Below are positions 11,736 through 22,278 of a DNA stretch of 64,000 nt, piece by piece. The stretch's first letter is position 1; every line of letters starts with the position of its first letter. Below the pieces are notes generated by a model. It was given only the letters and a program-made list of their open reading frames with translations, was not told the origin of the DNA and did not search any database. The stretch comes from Cavia porcellus (taxonomy: Eukaryota > Chordata > Mammalia > Rodentia > Caviidae), in contig NW_026947484.1 in NCBI RefSeq assembly GCF_034190915.1, positions 212,548,657-212,612,656 on the forward strand. The letters run 5' to 3'. Both the position numbers and the translations under genes were made by a program.

Positions 11736-13487
11736 TGCCAAACTTGCCTCAGTTACATGTCTGTATTGTATGTATAGAGAAGTATAAGGTAACATGTATG
11801 TTTTTTATTGAGTTGCCATCGAAAATGTTTGGAAAGCCATTGGTCTAAATAATACGTGCTTCAGCTCATTCATTCGGTAGGTCTATCATTTCTGACATCT
11901 AGTACAGTAAACAATTTTGAAGGCCAAAGTCCATCTTCGTGTCCTATCCTGCTGTGGAGGGTTGAGCTGAATGGTAAGGATGAGTTTCACATCTCTTTCA
12001 GGTATGCAGGGTCTGACCTTGGGCTAGGCATGCTCCTGATGTCCAAAAATGGTACATTGGCTATGCTACTGTACATCTGTAAGAACAAGATGGTCCATTA
12101 ACATTGCTTTCAATCCACTTCAGCTCTATGATTCTATCAGTTTCTTTTGTTACAGAAAAAAACAGTCTGTCAAAATATCTCATTATTTTCTCAATCACTT
12201 GAGACCCAAAAGGTGTCTTTCAGCCTCTGTTCTCATACTTCATCCATAAGTCTGTGCCACTCCGTATTCAAGTGTCTGTATATATATGTATGTATACAGT
12301 ATGTATATATGGTGGACAGTTGTTCTGGTCTGCCCAGCCCACTTCTCTGCCAAATCCACTCCTAATTTTTGTTAGCAATATTCAATGATTAGTGGCTGGA
12401 CCAAAGTATACATTTGTCACCCCAAAAAAGTCAGCCAGAATCCTTACATGAGATGTTCTGTAAGGAAACTGAGATAAAATTTTCTGTTTTTCTGGACTAA
12501 TTGCTCTAATCTTGGTTAAGCCTGGTGTCATTTGCACCTCTCATCGGCACCAGGCAGCAGGAAGCTGAAGAAGGTGATTTGCTATCCTCAATGGGTGTGT
12601 GTGTTCAATAGTTCGAGGGAAAAGCACCAGGAAACACAGCACATCTGAGCTCCCGGGTCTACCTGACCTGATGTCAGATCCTCCCTTCTTTCTGTCTCAT
12701 GAGCTGTGATTGTCTTCTTTGTGTCGCTGGTTTCAGTTGTGTTTCTGTTGCTTGCATCAGAAGATGTCATGATCAACACAATGGATATGATATTTGGATG
12801 GCTAATGTCACTTATGATCCAAATTTGTTGTCACAATTAAAAAATTTTTTCTTTTCTTTTGAAAGTATTTATAGTGCACAAAAATATGTTATAAATAAGA
12901 TTTTGAATGGACAATAACAATTGTAACACACCTGTAAGAAGTTGTATATTGTTATTTTTCAATTTTTGCTTTGGGTAAAAATAAAATAGCATCATTAAAC
13001 TTTTCAAAGTATGACCTTTAATGCATTTCTATCAATGTGTTTTTAACATTTGTAACTAGTGTTATTTTATATTCAAAATAGTTTTCTATTTTTATAATCC
13101 TAGTATACCCAAAATTTGGACTTCTACTTTTTTTCTGAGTATTACTAATGTACATCAGATTCAGAATTCAACTCTTTATATCAAGCCAGAAAGTCTTTAT
13201 ATTAATAATCTGTATAACAGGATTTCTCAGATTTAGTATTACTGACATTTGGGGGAGCTGTTGTAAGCTCCCTAGCCAGTTCCTCTTCCATTTGGAACAA
13301 CCAAAATAGTCTTCAGATATTACAAAAAGTCTCTTGAGCAGCAGAATTGTCTCTAGCTGAGAACCATTACTATATATAATATTCCTTTGGATTGACAATG
13401 TAATTTTTCTTAACCAGTCAGCTATTGTTCAATATGTAGGTTACTTTCAATGCCACAACTAAGGCAAAAATGAGTATTTAATATTGT
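11736..13487. other. AT-rich unique sequence
   Basis: No family or gene recognised. A short TG/TA microsatellite-like patch lies near 12,275-12,310. Confidence 0.4.
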
Positions 13488-13499
13488 GGAATTGATTTT

Positions 13500-13578
13500 C
13501 TTTTTGTACCTGGGATTGAATTCCTGACCACATGCCTGCAAGGCAGGCACTTATGCTGCTGAGATAAATACCTGGCTC
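13500..13578 (-). repeat. ID-like tRNA-derived SINE, antisense
   Basis: Diverged antisense copy (plus-strand TGCCTGCAAGGCAGGCACTT and GAGATAAATACCTGGC). A perfect 12-bp target duplication, GGAATTGATTTT, flanks it at 13,488-13,499 and 13,579-13,590, so the ends are secure although the body is old. Confidence 0.9.
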
Positions 13579-13814
13579 GGAATTGATTTTATGAGAATAA
13601 TTTTTATCAAGGTCAATAAGTAGAAGCACATTAGGGGTTTTGATACTTATTGCAAAGTTGTTTTTCAAAAGAATTCCACCAGTTTCATTAGGAGGAACAC
13701 TAGATGAATGCAATATTTTCTTGCTATTTGCTAATGTATAGTTTCACATGTTGCAATGTCAGTGCAACTCCAGTGTCACGTGGCAAAAGGAATCTAGAAT
13801 GTGGAGTTAGACTA

Positions 13815-13950
13815 GTCTAGATCAAAACCCAGCATTAGCACGGATGGCAGCTTGACCTTAGGTAGTTACGTAATCTCTCAGCCCTTATGTCCTGTTTTGT
13901 AAACTTGGTTGAATAAACTCCACCTTTCAGGGTTGTTGTACTTAAAAATA
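13815..13950 (+). repeat. MIR SINE, sense
   Basis: GGCAGCTTGACCTTAGGTAG, TTACGTAATCTCTCAGCCC and the stretch GTAAACTTGG..TCAGGGTTGTTG follow the MIR core in order (tgaccttgggcaag, ttacttaacctctc, gtaaaatggg, gggttgttg). Confidence 0.75.
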
Positions 13951-13964
13951 GCTATTTTATTTGT

Positions 13965-14432
13965 TCACCATGAAAACTTGACATAGAGATACTACATGAC
14001 CCAGCAATTCCACTCCCAGGTGCACATTCCAAAGAAGGAAAAGTAGGCTCACACAAAAACATGTACAGTCATGTTCACAATAGCATTACTTACAATAGCC
14101 AAAAGATAGAAATTGCTCTAGTGTCCATCAATGAATGAGTAGATCAACAAAATGTTATCAATTACCCTAGGTTACAGGATCCAAACACAAATGCAGGTAT
14201 TGTATAATTCCATTTATTTTTACTATCCAGCCCAGGGAAATCCAGAGACAGAAAGTGGACTAGTGCTTGTCCAGGGTGAGGGAGGAAGGATGGGAAGTGA
14301 CTGTAGCAGGTATGAGGCTCTCCTTTGCTGTGCTGTAAGAAGTGGTAGTTGTGCAACTTGTGAGTGGTCTACTGCTACTAAGTTCAGCGCTTTGAAGTGG
14401 TCATTTTATGTCGTGTGAATTTTATATCCTTC
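13965..14432 (+). mobile_element. Ancient L1 3' end (L1M-type), sense
   Basis: The ORF2 C-terminal region and 3'UTR of an old L1 are recognisable: ACATGACCCAGCAATTCCAC, then AATAGCATTACTTACAATAGCC, AGTGTCCATCAATGAATGAG, and in the 3'UTR AGAGACAGAAAGTGGACTAG and TTGTGCAACTTGTGA. A deletion has removed the segment between the ORF2 end and the start of the 3'UTR. No usable reading frame. Confidence 0.85.
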
Positions 14433-14840
14433 AGGGTCACTCACATGTTCCCAGGGAAGGCCAGCATACTACTTCTTGCAGAAACAACTAGAAGCAGGGA
14501 TCTGGTGGCCTCCTGGAGCACTGACATTCCTCATGCCTTCTCTGTGTCTACATCATGAGTCCTAAACTTCTCACAGAGGAAATGGGGTAGTTGACAGCTC
14601 CTAGTATGTGGAGTGCTATTGCCTTGGTCTCTATGAAACTTTTCCCTCATTCATCCTGCATAGCTAGGTTTCTCACTCCTGGATTATGCTGGTACAGCAA
14701 AGGCAGAGTAAAAAAAGAAAACCCTCCAGGGAATAGGGAAAGAGATGGAACTGACCATGTTAGGTTTGAGGTCAACTCTGAAGCCCATGCATGAACTAGA
14801 TTTCCAATATAAAACAGTGACATCTCCAAAGTAAGCCCAC
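14433..14840. other. Unique sequence, no gene recognised
   Basis: Nothing recognised between the old L1 end and the LTR element. Confidence 0.45.
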
Positions 14841-15244
14841 TGTCTTACTTTTCTTATTGCTGAGACAAAATACCAAACACCCAAAGTTAAAAAAGAAAAG
14901 TTTATTTGACTCACATTTTGTAGAGGTTTCAGCCCATAATCACCTGGCTCCAAGATAGGGCAGCATGGCAGACAGGTGTTGCAGAGGAGAAATAGTTCAT
15001 GGTGAGCAAAGGATAGCAAAGTAAGCAAGCAAGGGACCTCAGCAGCTTCTTTATGTCCCCTTTATAGTCTTATCTAGATTACTAGGATTAGGGCAGTGTC
15101 AAACCAATCAGTGGACTGATTTATTAGTAGTAATTGCACACTCTTAATCCTAGCATTATACGTTCCAGATTCAACCACTTTTGAAAAAGCCTTATCTATG
15201 ATCCTATAAGGCTTTGGGAGGACAGCTAGACACAAACCATAACA
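14841..15244 (-). repeat. MaLR 3' LTR (antisense)
   Basis: Left LTR on the plus strand, therefore the 3' LTR of the antisense element. Its outer end reads TGTCTTACTTTTCTTATTGC; the polyadenylation signal appears as GTTTATTTG at about 14,900. The inner end is ..ACAAACCATAACA. CCCAC before and CCCTAC after it are only approximate. Confidence 0.85.
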
Positions 15245-15268
15245 CCCTACCCCTGACCCCCTAAAGAT
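15245..15268 (-). other. Probable polypurine tract of the MaLR element
   Basis: Read on the minus strand, a run of G with few interruptions (GGGGTCAGGGGTAGGG) directly precedes the TGTTATGG start of the 3' LTR. This is where the plus-strand primer of LTR retroelements lies. Confidence 0.6.
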
Positions 15269-16710
15269 CCATGTACATTCCTTTACACAAAAGGCATTTA
15301 GTCCATTTTTAAGAGTTGCCAAAATCCTAACAGTTTTAGTATTGCTGAAAAGTCAAAGTCCCAAGCCTCCTCTGAGATTTATGGCAAACTCTTAGCTGTG
15401 AGCTCCTATACAAATGAAAAGAAATTTCAACATTTCCAACATTCAATGGCACAACGTAGACAGCACCATTCCAAAAGGTACAAATCAGAGGATACAAAGG
15501 AATGGGACCAAAGCAAGTCCAAAATCCAGCAGGGTAAACATTAAGTCCTGTAGTTCTATGTACAGCATCCGAGGCAGTCTGTGGCAAGATGTGAACTCCA
15601 GAGGGCTTGGGTGCCTCCACCACCTACTGTACTTGTGGTGGTTGTAACTCTCATGGCTTCACCCTTGGGCTGGCTCTGCTTCCTCCTTGCAGTTTTCCTC
15701 AGATGACCCACCTTCTGGCTTCTCCAATCTTCTGGGGTCTCCACTGGATTTTCACTTTCACACTCACAGCTCCATACACTGACCTCTCAAGGGCACACTG
15801 CCTGGCCTCCTAGGCTTTCTTCTGAAACTGGGTAGATGCCATCCTGCAACCACAGTTCAAAATTCTCAAATGAGAGAACTCCTCTGCATGCACCTAAAAC
15901 CAGCGCCACATGGATGATGCCAAGGCCTGGTGCCAGCTGGAGCAGTAGCTGGACTTCTTGCTCTCTTGGCTGTGGGGGTCAAGTGCCTAAGAACCATTCT
16001 GGACCATGGTACTCTGGGACTCTCTTCTCAAAACAAAGTCTTTAACCTTTGCAGCTCTGAGGCTAGTTTTTATAATATCTTCAGACCATCTTTTCTATTG
16101 TCTTCCTCTGAAATACTTGAATTTTTATTTCTAATATTTTCAGTAATCAATTTCTCTTCTCTTCCATTGTGGCATACCACGCCTTTACTGGACCTTCCTT
16201 TCTGGCCAAACTCAAAATGTTTTAAGTCATTAAACTGGACTCCTTGATCTTGTTTTTCATCATAAATCTGGCTAAAAGCTCCCAACAGTAGCCATGCCAC
16301 TACCTCAACATTAGACTGTCTTGAAATTTATTCTTCAAGATTAATTAATCCATCTCCCTCAATCTCAGTCTCAGGCAAAGTCTCTGGACATGAGCAAAAT
16401 GCAGACAAATTTTCTGCCAAGTCACAACATACATCATCTGGAGTCCAGCAACCAATGCAATTTTTCTTCCCAGCAGAAATCTCCTCAGCCTGGTCTTTAC
16501 AGGTATTATTTCTGTCAGCCTTTTGGTTTCCTGAACTCTGACCAGAATCTCCCATAAAAGATAGCCTAAGGCATTACAGGTCTACTTTTTCAGTTGACAG
16601 CCTCAAACCTTTCCTAGCTCTGCCCTTTCTCATAAACTAGTTCCAAAGGTTTCTAAACCACATTGCCATGTATAGTCACAGCAATGACCCCACTCTCAAT
16701 AGCAAATTCT
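15269..16710 (-). pseudogene. MaLR internal region, non-coding remnant
   Basis: Internal region of the LTR element. Open frames of up to about 105 codons occur on both strands, for example 15,930-16,247 plus and 15,336-15,623 minus, but none resembles a retroviral protein. This fits the family, whose internal regions carry at most a decayed gag-like frame. The primer-binding site expected next to the 5' LTR is not clearly preserved. Confidence 0.7.
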
Positions 16711-17140
16711 ATCTTAGTTATTTTTCTCTCATTGAGACAAAATACTTGACACCCAAAATTAAAGGGGGAAAGGTTTATTTAGCTCATGTTTTGTAGAGGT
16801 TTCAGTCCATAATCAGCAGGCTCCAGGGCAGGCTAGCATGGCAGACAGACATTGCAGTGGAGAAACAGTTCATGGCAGGCATAAGATAGCAAAGCAAGCA
16901 AACAAGGGAATTTAACAACATTTTCCTTCTTCTTTTATATTCTTTCAGGCTACTGGGATTAGATTGAGTGCCAATCCAATCAGTAGACTGGTTTAGTAGT
17001 TACCCACCCTTAATCCTAGCACTCATAATACTAGCATTTCACCATGAATCAACCACATACTGTAGACTCAGCTCCCTCTGAAAAAACCCCACTTATAAAT
17101 ATATGAGGCTTTGGAGGACATCTAAACACAAACCATAACA
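16711..17140 (-). repeat. MaLR 5' LTR (antisense)
   Basis: Right LTR on the plus strand. It begins ATCTTAGTTATTTTTCTCTC, has GGTTTATTTAGC for the inverted AATAAA, contains AGCATGGCAGACAGACATTG in parallel with the other LTR, and ends AACACAAACCATAACA. Confidence 0.85.
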
Positions 17141-17404
17141 TTCACCTTGTAAATTTAACTTGCTCCAAGTAAAAGCAACTCTTTGAATAGCACCTGCCTA
17201 TTTCCTCTCGCATGCTATGACAAGTTATTTCTTCCCAGAGAACCTGAAATGGGATGTTTGGAGGAAGCTTTGCTGTCAATGGCACTGGCAATGGCATACA
17301 GCAAGCCATGTACACAGCTGGTGCTGCTGAAGATGCCTGGACTCACAAGATTTACCTTTCCATTTGCAGAGTCTCTTCCATCAGCAAGCTTTGTCAGTAC
17401 TATG

Positions 17405-17590
17405 CCTGACCTATATCCTAATTCCCTTGACTCTTCAATAGGCCCCTAGCTAGTGGCCTTGCTTCTCCTGTCATGCTTCCACAATCCATGATCCAACAAG
17501 CTTCAGGTAATTAGGTTCTGGCCAAACACTCCCTGAATTCTCAGCACCTTTCCACTGTACTTAGAATAAACTAAACCACCTACCTGAATG
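17405..17590 (+). repeat. Possible L2 LINE fragment
   Basis: Weak resemblance to the L2 3' region (CTTCAATAGGCCCCTAGCTA, then CTTGCTTCTCCTGTCATGC). Too diverged to be sure by eye. Confidence 0.3.
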
Positions 17591-17599
17591 ACTTTCAAC

Positions 17600-17745
17600 C
17601 TAAGGGGTTGGGAACGTGGATTGGTGGTACTGCTTAAGCTTCAGAATCATGTGGAATGCTTTTTTTTTTTTTAATTCTCATGCCTTAGCTTCCCACAAAC
17701 TAACTAGAGTCCTGGGGGTAAGAGCTGGGAATGAGTATATTCCAG
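17600..17745. repeat. Possible MER5-type hAT relic
   Basis: CTTCAGAATCATGTGGAATG and AATTCTCATGCCTTAGC have the order of MER5 phrases (agaatcatctggagg; gagaatttgcatttc), with an inserted T-run between them. Tentative. Confidence 0.3.
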
Positions 17746-18510
17746 AGGTCATGTAGCCAGTTCTGTAGTGCAGTAGTATTGACAGCCACTGCCTTGCATA
17801 GTTTGCTGCCTATCTGCCTCTTACACTCTTTTATTACTGTCCCCCTCACTGCCCCATGGTGTAGCCTTTGCACTGACCTTTCCCTTGGCATGGAGGACCT
17901 CACTTTGAGGTTTTCACTCAGCTCCTTTCCGCTTTGTAGATGGCAGTCAATTCATTTTTTCCCAGAGATTTCTTCTGACTTTGACCATTTTATTTACAGC
18001 TGTTTATTCAATTCTTTCCCCAGTTCGAGTATAAAATACTTTGTAGCTTGAAATTCTTCATTACATGTTGAAATTATAATTTTGATACACTGGTTTAACA
18101 CTAAAGCATATTAATAAAATTAACTTTATCTGTCTTTTACATTTTTCATGTGGTTAATAGAGAATTCAAAATTACACATGTGGCTCATACTCAGTTTATT
18201 GGAGAGCAGAGGGTTGAAAGGGCAGGCAGTATAACAATTGCATCTCCCACATGTGTGATCAATGGAAATGCCATCAGCCCCCACCACTGCACCACGCCTA
18301 CTTCAGGAGCTTTGGACCAGGAAATTTTGGTGACTCTCACTGATGCTCTATTTCTGCCCGTGGGATTCCCAGCTAAGGGCCTTTCTTGCTTTGGTTTGAA
18401 ATGTCTCCTGACTTCTTTTTTGCTTTCCTTCTCCATTATTGTCTGTTCTCTTCTTGATTCTCTGTTTTAGTTCTTAAGTACTTACTGTTTTCTATCAAAA
18501 GTTGATACTA
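17746..18510. other. Unique sequence, no gene recognised
   Basis: Two overlapping open frames of 106 codons (17,731-18,051 and 18,150-18,470, plus) carry no recognisable domain or splice context. Confidence 0.4.
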
Positions 18511-18990
18511 CAATAGTCACTGCTTATCTGACGTATCAATTACCTATAGTTATGTAGGACCTGAAAATATTTATGAAAAATTCCAAAAATAAGCAATTCA
18601 TAAGACTTAAATTGCATGCTATTTTGAGTAGCAAGATGAAATTGTTTGCCATTCTGCTCTGTCCCACTTGGGACATGGAATCATCCTTTCATCCAGCATA
18701 TCCCTGCTGTGTGTGTAACCTTCCCCATTAATCACTTAGCAGCTCCGTCAGGTATCAGATGGACTGTCATTGCTTGTGTGCAAAATAGCCCCTTTTTTGA
18801 CTTAATAATGGTCTTGAAATGAAGAATTAATGATGCTGATAATTCAGGTATGGCAAAGAAAAGCCACAAACACTTCCCTTAAGTAAAAAGATGAAAGTTT
18901 TCCATATACACATAGGGCTTGGTACTGTGCTTTCAGGTATCCCGTGGTGGTCTTGGAACATAACCCTCCACAGATGATGGGGAACTATTG
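18511..18990 (+). mobile_element. Internally deleted Tigger/pogo-type DNA transposon
   Basis: The left end CAATAGTCACTGCTTATCTG and right end CAGATGATGGGGAACTATTG are decayed inverted repeats of the CAGTAGTCCCCCCTTATC type, with TA before the left end and a mutated CA after the right. From about 18,805 the start of the Tigger transposase frame is recognisable (ATGGTCTTGAAATGAAGAAT, then GATGCTGATAATTCAGGTATG). It then jumps directly to 3' terminal sequence (GCTTTCAGGTATCCCGTGG). The transposase body is gone, so this is a non-autonomous deletion derivative. Confidence 0.75.
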
Positions 18991-19559
18991 CATGCTCTTT
19001 GAAAACTACACTTTTTATTTTCCATTATGTCTTTTCTAAGAGACACAAAAATCATTCAAAATGAATGGCAGAATTGGTAACTGAATGACACCTCAGGGAA
19101 CATGTTATAAACTAGTAGATTTGATCCTCAGAGCTCAGAGTACAGTGACTCTTTCTTCAGGAAGGTGATCATTGAACTCAAATTCAAATGCAGGTGCTAA
19201 TTAGGAATGTGAAATATGGAGAAATGTACAAACCACAGTCCCTATGCTCAAGAGACCTGTGGTGCAGATGGACAGCAGAGTACAAATACTTGTACTTTGG
19301 ACATAACAAACACTATGTAGGCTCTGGAAGATGGGGGAAAGTGAATTAAGAGCTAGTGCTGGTGCTGAAAGTGCACTCACAAGAGGAAGGAGGTTTAAAA
19401 TTAAGAGGTGGAGAACTTCTTATTACAGTCTAGAAGATATACGGTGACCCAGGACTCAGCCATGTTGGTTTTCCCAGACTTAGTTTTTAGAGGGAGCCAT
19501 CTTAGTTAGCATCTTAGGCCCTTAAGGATATGGTATGTACTACCCTGGTTCCATTGCAA
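18991..19559. other. Unique sequence, no gene recognised
   Basis: Nothing recognised on either strand. Confidence 0.45.
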
Positions 19560-20320
19560 GTGCTGGAAAAAATATCCTTATTTTGCCAGGATGAATAGAA
19601 TTCTGGAAATTGGATTCTACAAATCCATTCATTTGTATAGGAAGTTTGCATCTAGGTTTATTGGTAAGATAGGTCTGGAGCTCTGTTTTTTAAAAATATC
19701 TTAAAAGTATGGCTTTGATATGAAGGCAATGCTGATCTTATAAAGTCATTTCTTTTCTCTTCCTCCTCCTCCTCTTCTGCTTCTTCTTCCATCTTCTCTT
19801 CCTCTTTTTCCTTCTTCTTTTTCTTGTACTGGGGATAGAACTCAGGACCTTTGCTTGCCAGGCAGAACTATATCCCTGGCATAAAATCAGTTTTGAAGCT
19901 TACTCTCTTTTGATTCTATAAAAGAGTTTGTATAAGGCTGGTAAATTATTTCATTAAACATTGGGTAGAATCAACTTGTAAATATTTGGGCTTGCCAGGT
20001 CTTTATAGGAAGGCTCATAGATTAAATTTCTTTAGGAAAAGTAATATTACTATTTAGATTTTCTATTTCTTCTTTTGTCAGTTTTGGCATATTTTATGTT
20101 TCCAGACATTTGTCCATTTCATATATATTTTCAAATTTAAATTCATTGTATTTCTTCTGTTATTATAAAATGGTATCTGTAGGATCTGTGATGATGCTCG
20201 GGCTTTTAATTATAATATTTGTTTTTTCAGCATTCTCTTTTTAGTTGCATAATCTCTCTAAGATTTATCAATTTATTAGTATTTTCAAACACAATGTTTG
20301 GTTATATTTATCCTCTATAA
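19560..20320 (-). mobile_element. Ancient L1 (L1M-type) ORF2 fragment, antisense
   Basis: Plus-strand phrases such as TTTCTATTTCTTCTTTTGTC, AGACATTTGTCCATTTCAT, GTAGGATCTGTGATGATGC and AGATTTATCAATTTATTAG are the reverse complement of L1 ORF2 between the endonuclease and reverse transcriptase. A diverged tRNA-type SINE sits inside it at about 19,800-19,880. Many indels. Confidence 0.75.
19752..19880 (-). repeat. Old tRNA-derived SINE with pyrimidine-rich tail, antisense
   Basis: TGTACTGGGGATAGAACTCA followed by CTTGCTTGCCAGGCAGA is a diverged antisense SINE head of the older ID-like type. The (CTT)/(CCT) run to its left (19,752-19,830) is probably the expanded tail. Confidence 0.6.
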
Positions 20321-20366
20321 AGTAAAAGGGTGTCCTAAAAATTTGTACAATCTAAACAAGTCTATA

Positions 20367-20367
20367 G

Positions 20368-20397
<30 letters not shown>
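20367..20397. repeat. (TG)n microsatellite
   Basis: About fifteen uninterrupted TG units; likely length-polymorphic. Confidence 0.95.
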
Positions 20398-20399
<2 letters not shown>

Positions 20400-21224
20400 T
20401 TATAAATCAAGATAATAAACTGTTAAATGATATATCTTACCTTAACAAATCTATATAACAAGATTGAAGATATGTGAGACTATGGCTTTTATATTTCCAA
20501 AGTTGGTTAAACTTTGAGATAACAAAATTAAATTTTTTGGGGCATATCTAAGTATTTTATATATGGACCAGTAATTTTTTGAAGAGGCCTGGAGAAGACC
20601 AATAATGTTTTGCTAAAGAATATATTCTCCTTTTAAATCGAATTAGCAATTATGTTGTTATAACCAAAATTTCTATAAAAGATTTCTATAAATTTTGGTT
20701 ATAAATTTTGCAGAAATAACAGTATTGCCAAGTTAGACATCATTTCCTGAGTTTTTGTAGTTCTTAAATTTTAAATTTTAATTAAATCTCTTTAATTAAA
20801 TCTTAAATTTTAATTAAATTTTCCTGGGTAGCTGCTGAAATTGTCAGTAAAATATTCAAACTGTTACTGTGGTTTGGAAATAAGTTTTACACATGTAAAT
20901 ATAGACAGTGTGATATAGCAGTATAAGTGATTGTTGCTATAGAGAGGTTAAAACATATTTTTATTGCATTAAAGAAAATTTAGCATAATTTAAAGCAATG
21001 CTAGATCTACATAGTACTTCAGTTGCTTTTTCTCACACTTCAAAAATATTTAGATTTTATAATAAAAACTGTGTGTATCTCTGATTTTTTAAAAAAATTA
21101 TTATACAGATTATTTGGAGGTTTTTTTTTTTGGTGAATAGATTGGCTCTATATCCATGCAAACATTTTTACTTATTTAAACTTAATTTTTCTCATGGCTA
21201 TTTGAGTGTTACTCTTTTTCTTTT
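20398..21224. other. Very AT-rich stretch with a hairpin and short direct repeats
   Basis: Contains a 15-base inverted repeat (20,658-20,672 and 20,690-20,704, arms TTATAACCAAAATTT / AAATTTTGGTTATAA, 17-base loop). Around 20,765-20,820 there are direct copies of TTAAATTTTAATTAAAT. No gene recognised. Confidence 0.6.
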
Positions 21225-21375
21225 TTAATCTTTTTGAGTCAGGGTCTCACTATGCAGTTCAGGCTGACATTAACTTTAATCTTGAGACATTAACCTTGAG
21301 CTTACTTTGTAACTCAGGCTGGTCTCATACTGTCTACCCTCCAGAGTGCTGTCTTCTTCACCTTTCTCATGTAAT
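21225..21375 (-). repeat. B1-type SINE, antisense
   Basis: TTGAGTCAGGGTCTCACTAT, GCAGTTCAGGCTGACATTAA and TTTGTAACTCAGGCTGGTCT show an antisense B1 with the middle part partly duplicated. Diverged. Confidence 0.7.
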
Positions 21376-22265
21376 TTCCTTCGACTTTGAAAAATAATGT
21401 CCTCCAAAACATTTAAAGAAGAGTTTTTTAGCCCTTTAAAAGTGTAGTAGAAAAAAAATAAAAGTGTAGTAGACAAAATTTGCTTATATGGATTGAGCAA
21501 ATCATTTCTATTATTAATAGCAAGCAAAATTTCAAACCAAATAACTGGATTTGTAAATTAAAACTCACCAAATACAATGACACATTTTTTGAGGTTCTTC
21601 AATTGTTTTGCTTAATTCATTTAACACTTTTTATAACTCATTTGAATCAAATCTACACATTATAGCAACACTTAGTGCTTCTTTCCTGTACTCCAGAGTG
21701 TTTGTAAACTCACCCTTGATGTTTCACCAAGATGCTTCACATATAATCATATTTACATGTGATCTACATATTCATGACATATATGATCTATATGTTATGT
21801 AAATAGACATAGTCTTTGGACTGTTCCAAAGAATATCAGAATGTTGACACAGTTTGTCCATGTCTCCTAGAAACGAGTTGAAGCTTTGTGCTGTATAGGG
21901 TGAAGAATGCTTTTAGATGGTTAGCAAAACAATGGTTCTAATATCTAATATGCTAAAGATAGCTTCTATAGTTTTTCCTTTAAGATAAAACTTGTACTTT
22001 TTACAACAGTAGAAAAAGTCATCAATTCCTGATTTCTCCCTTCTGGTAGTTCATCAGGACAAATAAAATATTGGGAAGTTAACTTTTGTCCCTGATATAT
22101 TCTGGTTGAATAAAGTAATATTCACTTTTACTGTATCCATTTATTTTATGTATGATTTTTCATTTTATTATCATCTTGCTTTGAATTCTCCATCTTATAG
22201 ATCCCTGCTTAACAAAATCTATAAGAAATCCATTGTATAAATCTCACCACTCTAGATTACATTTC
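21376..22265. other. AT-rich unique sequence
   Basis: No repeat family or gene recognised. This is the pre-insertion flank of the full-length L1. Confidence 0.45.
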
Positions 22266-22278
22266 AAAATAATTTCTA
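22266..22278 (+). repeat. Left target-site duplication of the full-length L1
   Basis: AAAATAATTTCTA here recurs at 29,338-29,350 after the L1 3' end. The border TC|AAAA matches the L1 endonuclease preference (TT|AAAA) for a plus-strand insertion. Confidence 0.85.

Larger units (their letters stand above)
14841..17140 (-). mobile_element. MaLR (ERVL-type) LTR retrotransposon, LTR-internal-LTR, antisense
   Basis: Two similar LTRs in the same orientation (14,841-15,244 and 16,711-17,140) bracket 1.47 kb. Read on the minus strand, each LTR starts TGTTATGGTTTGTG and carries AATAAA within an 'AAATAAAC' phrase near its end, as MST/THE1-type MaLR LTRs do. The internal part resembles MaLR internal sequence (plus-strand phrases GAGCAAAATGCAGACAAATT and CAATCTCAGTCTCAGGCAAA). 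Like other MaLR elements it has no gag, pol or env frame that I can see, so it depended on ERVL enzymes in trans. Both LTRs are clearly diverged from one another, so the insertion is old. Confidence 0.85.

Noticed and set aside
15269..16710. Possible retroviral genes between the two MaLR LTRs.
   Set aside because: No frame resembles gag, pol or env; MaLR internal regions are normally non-coding.
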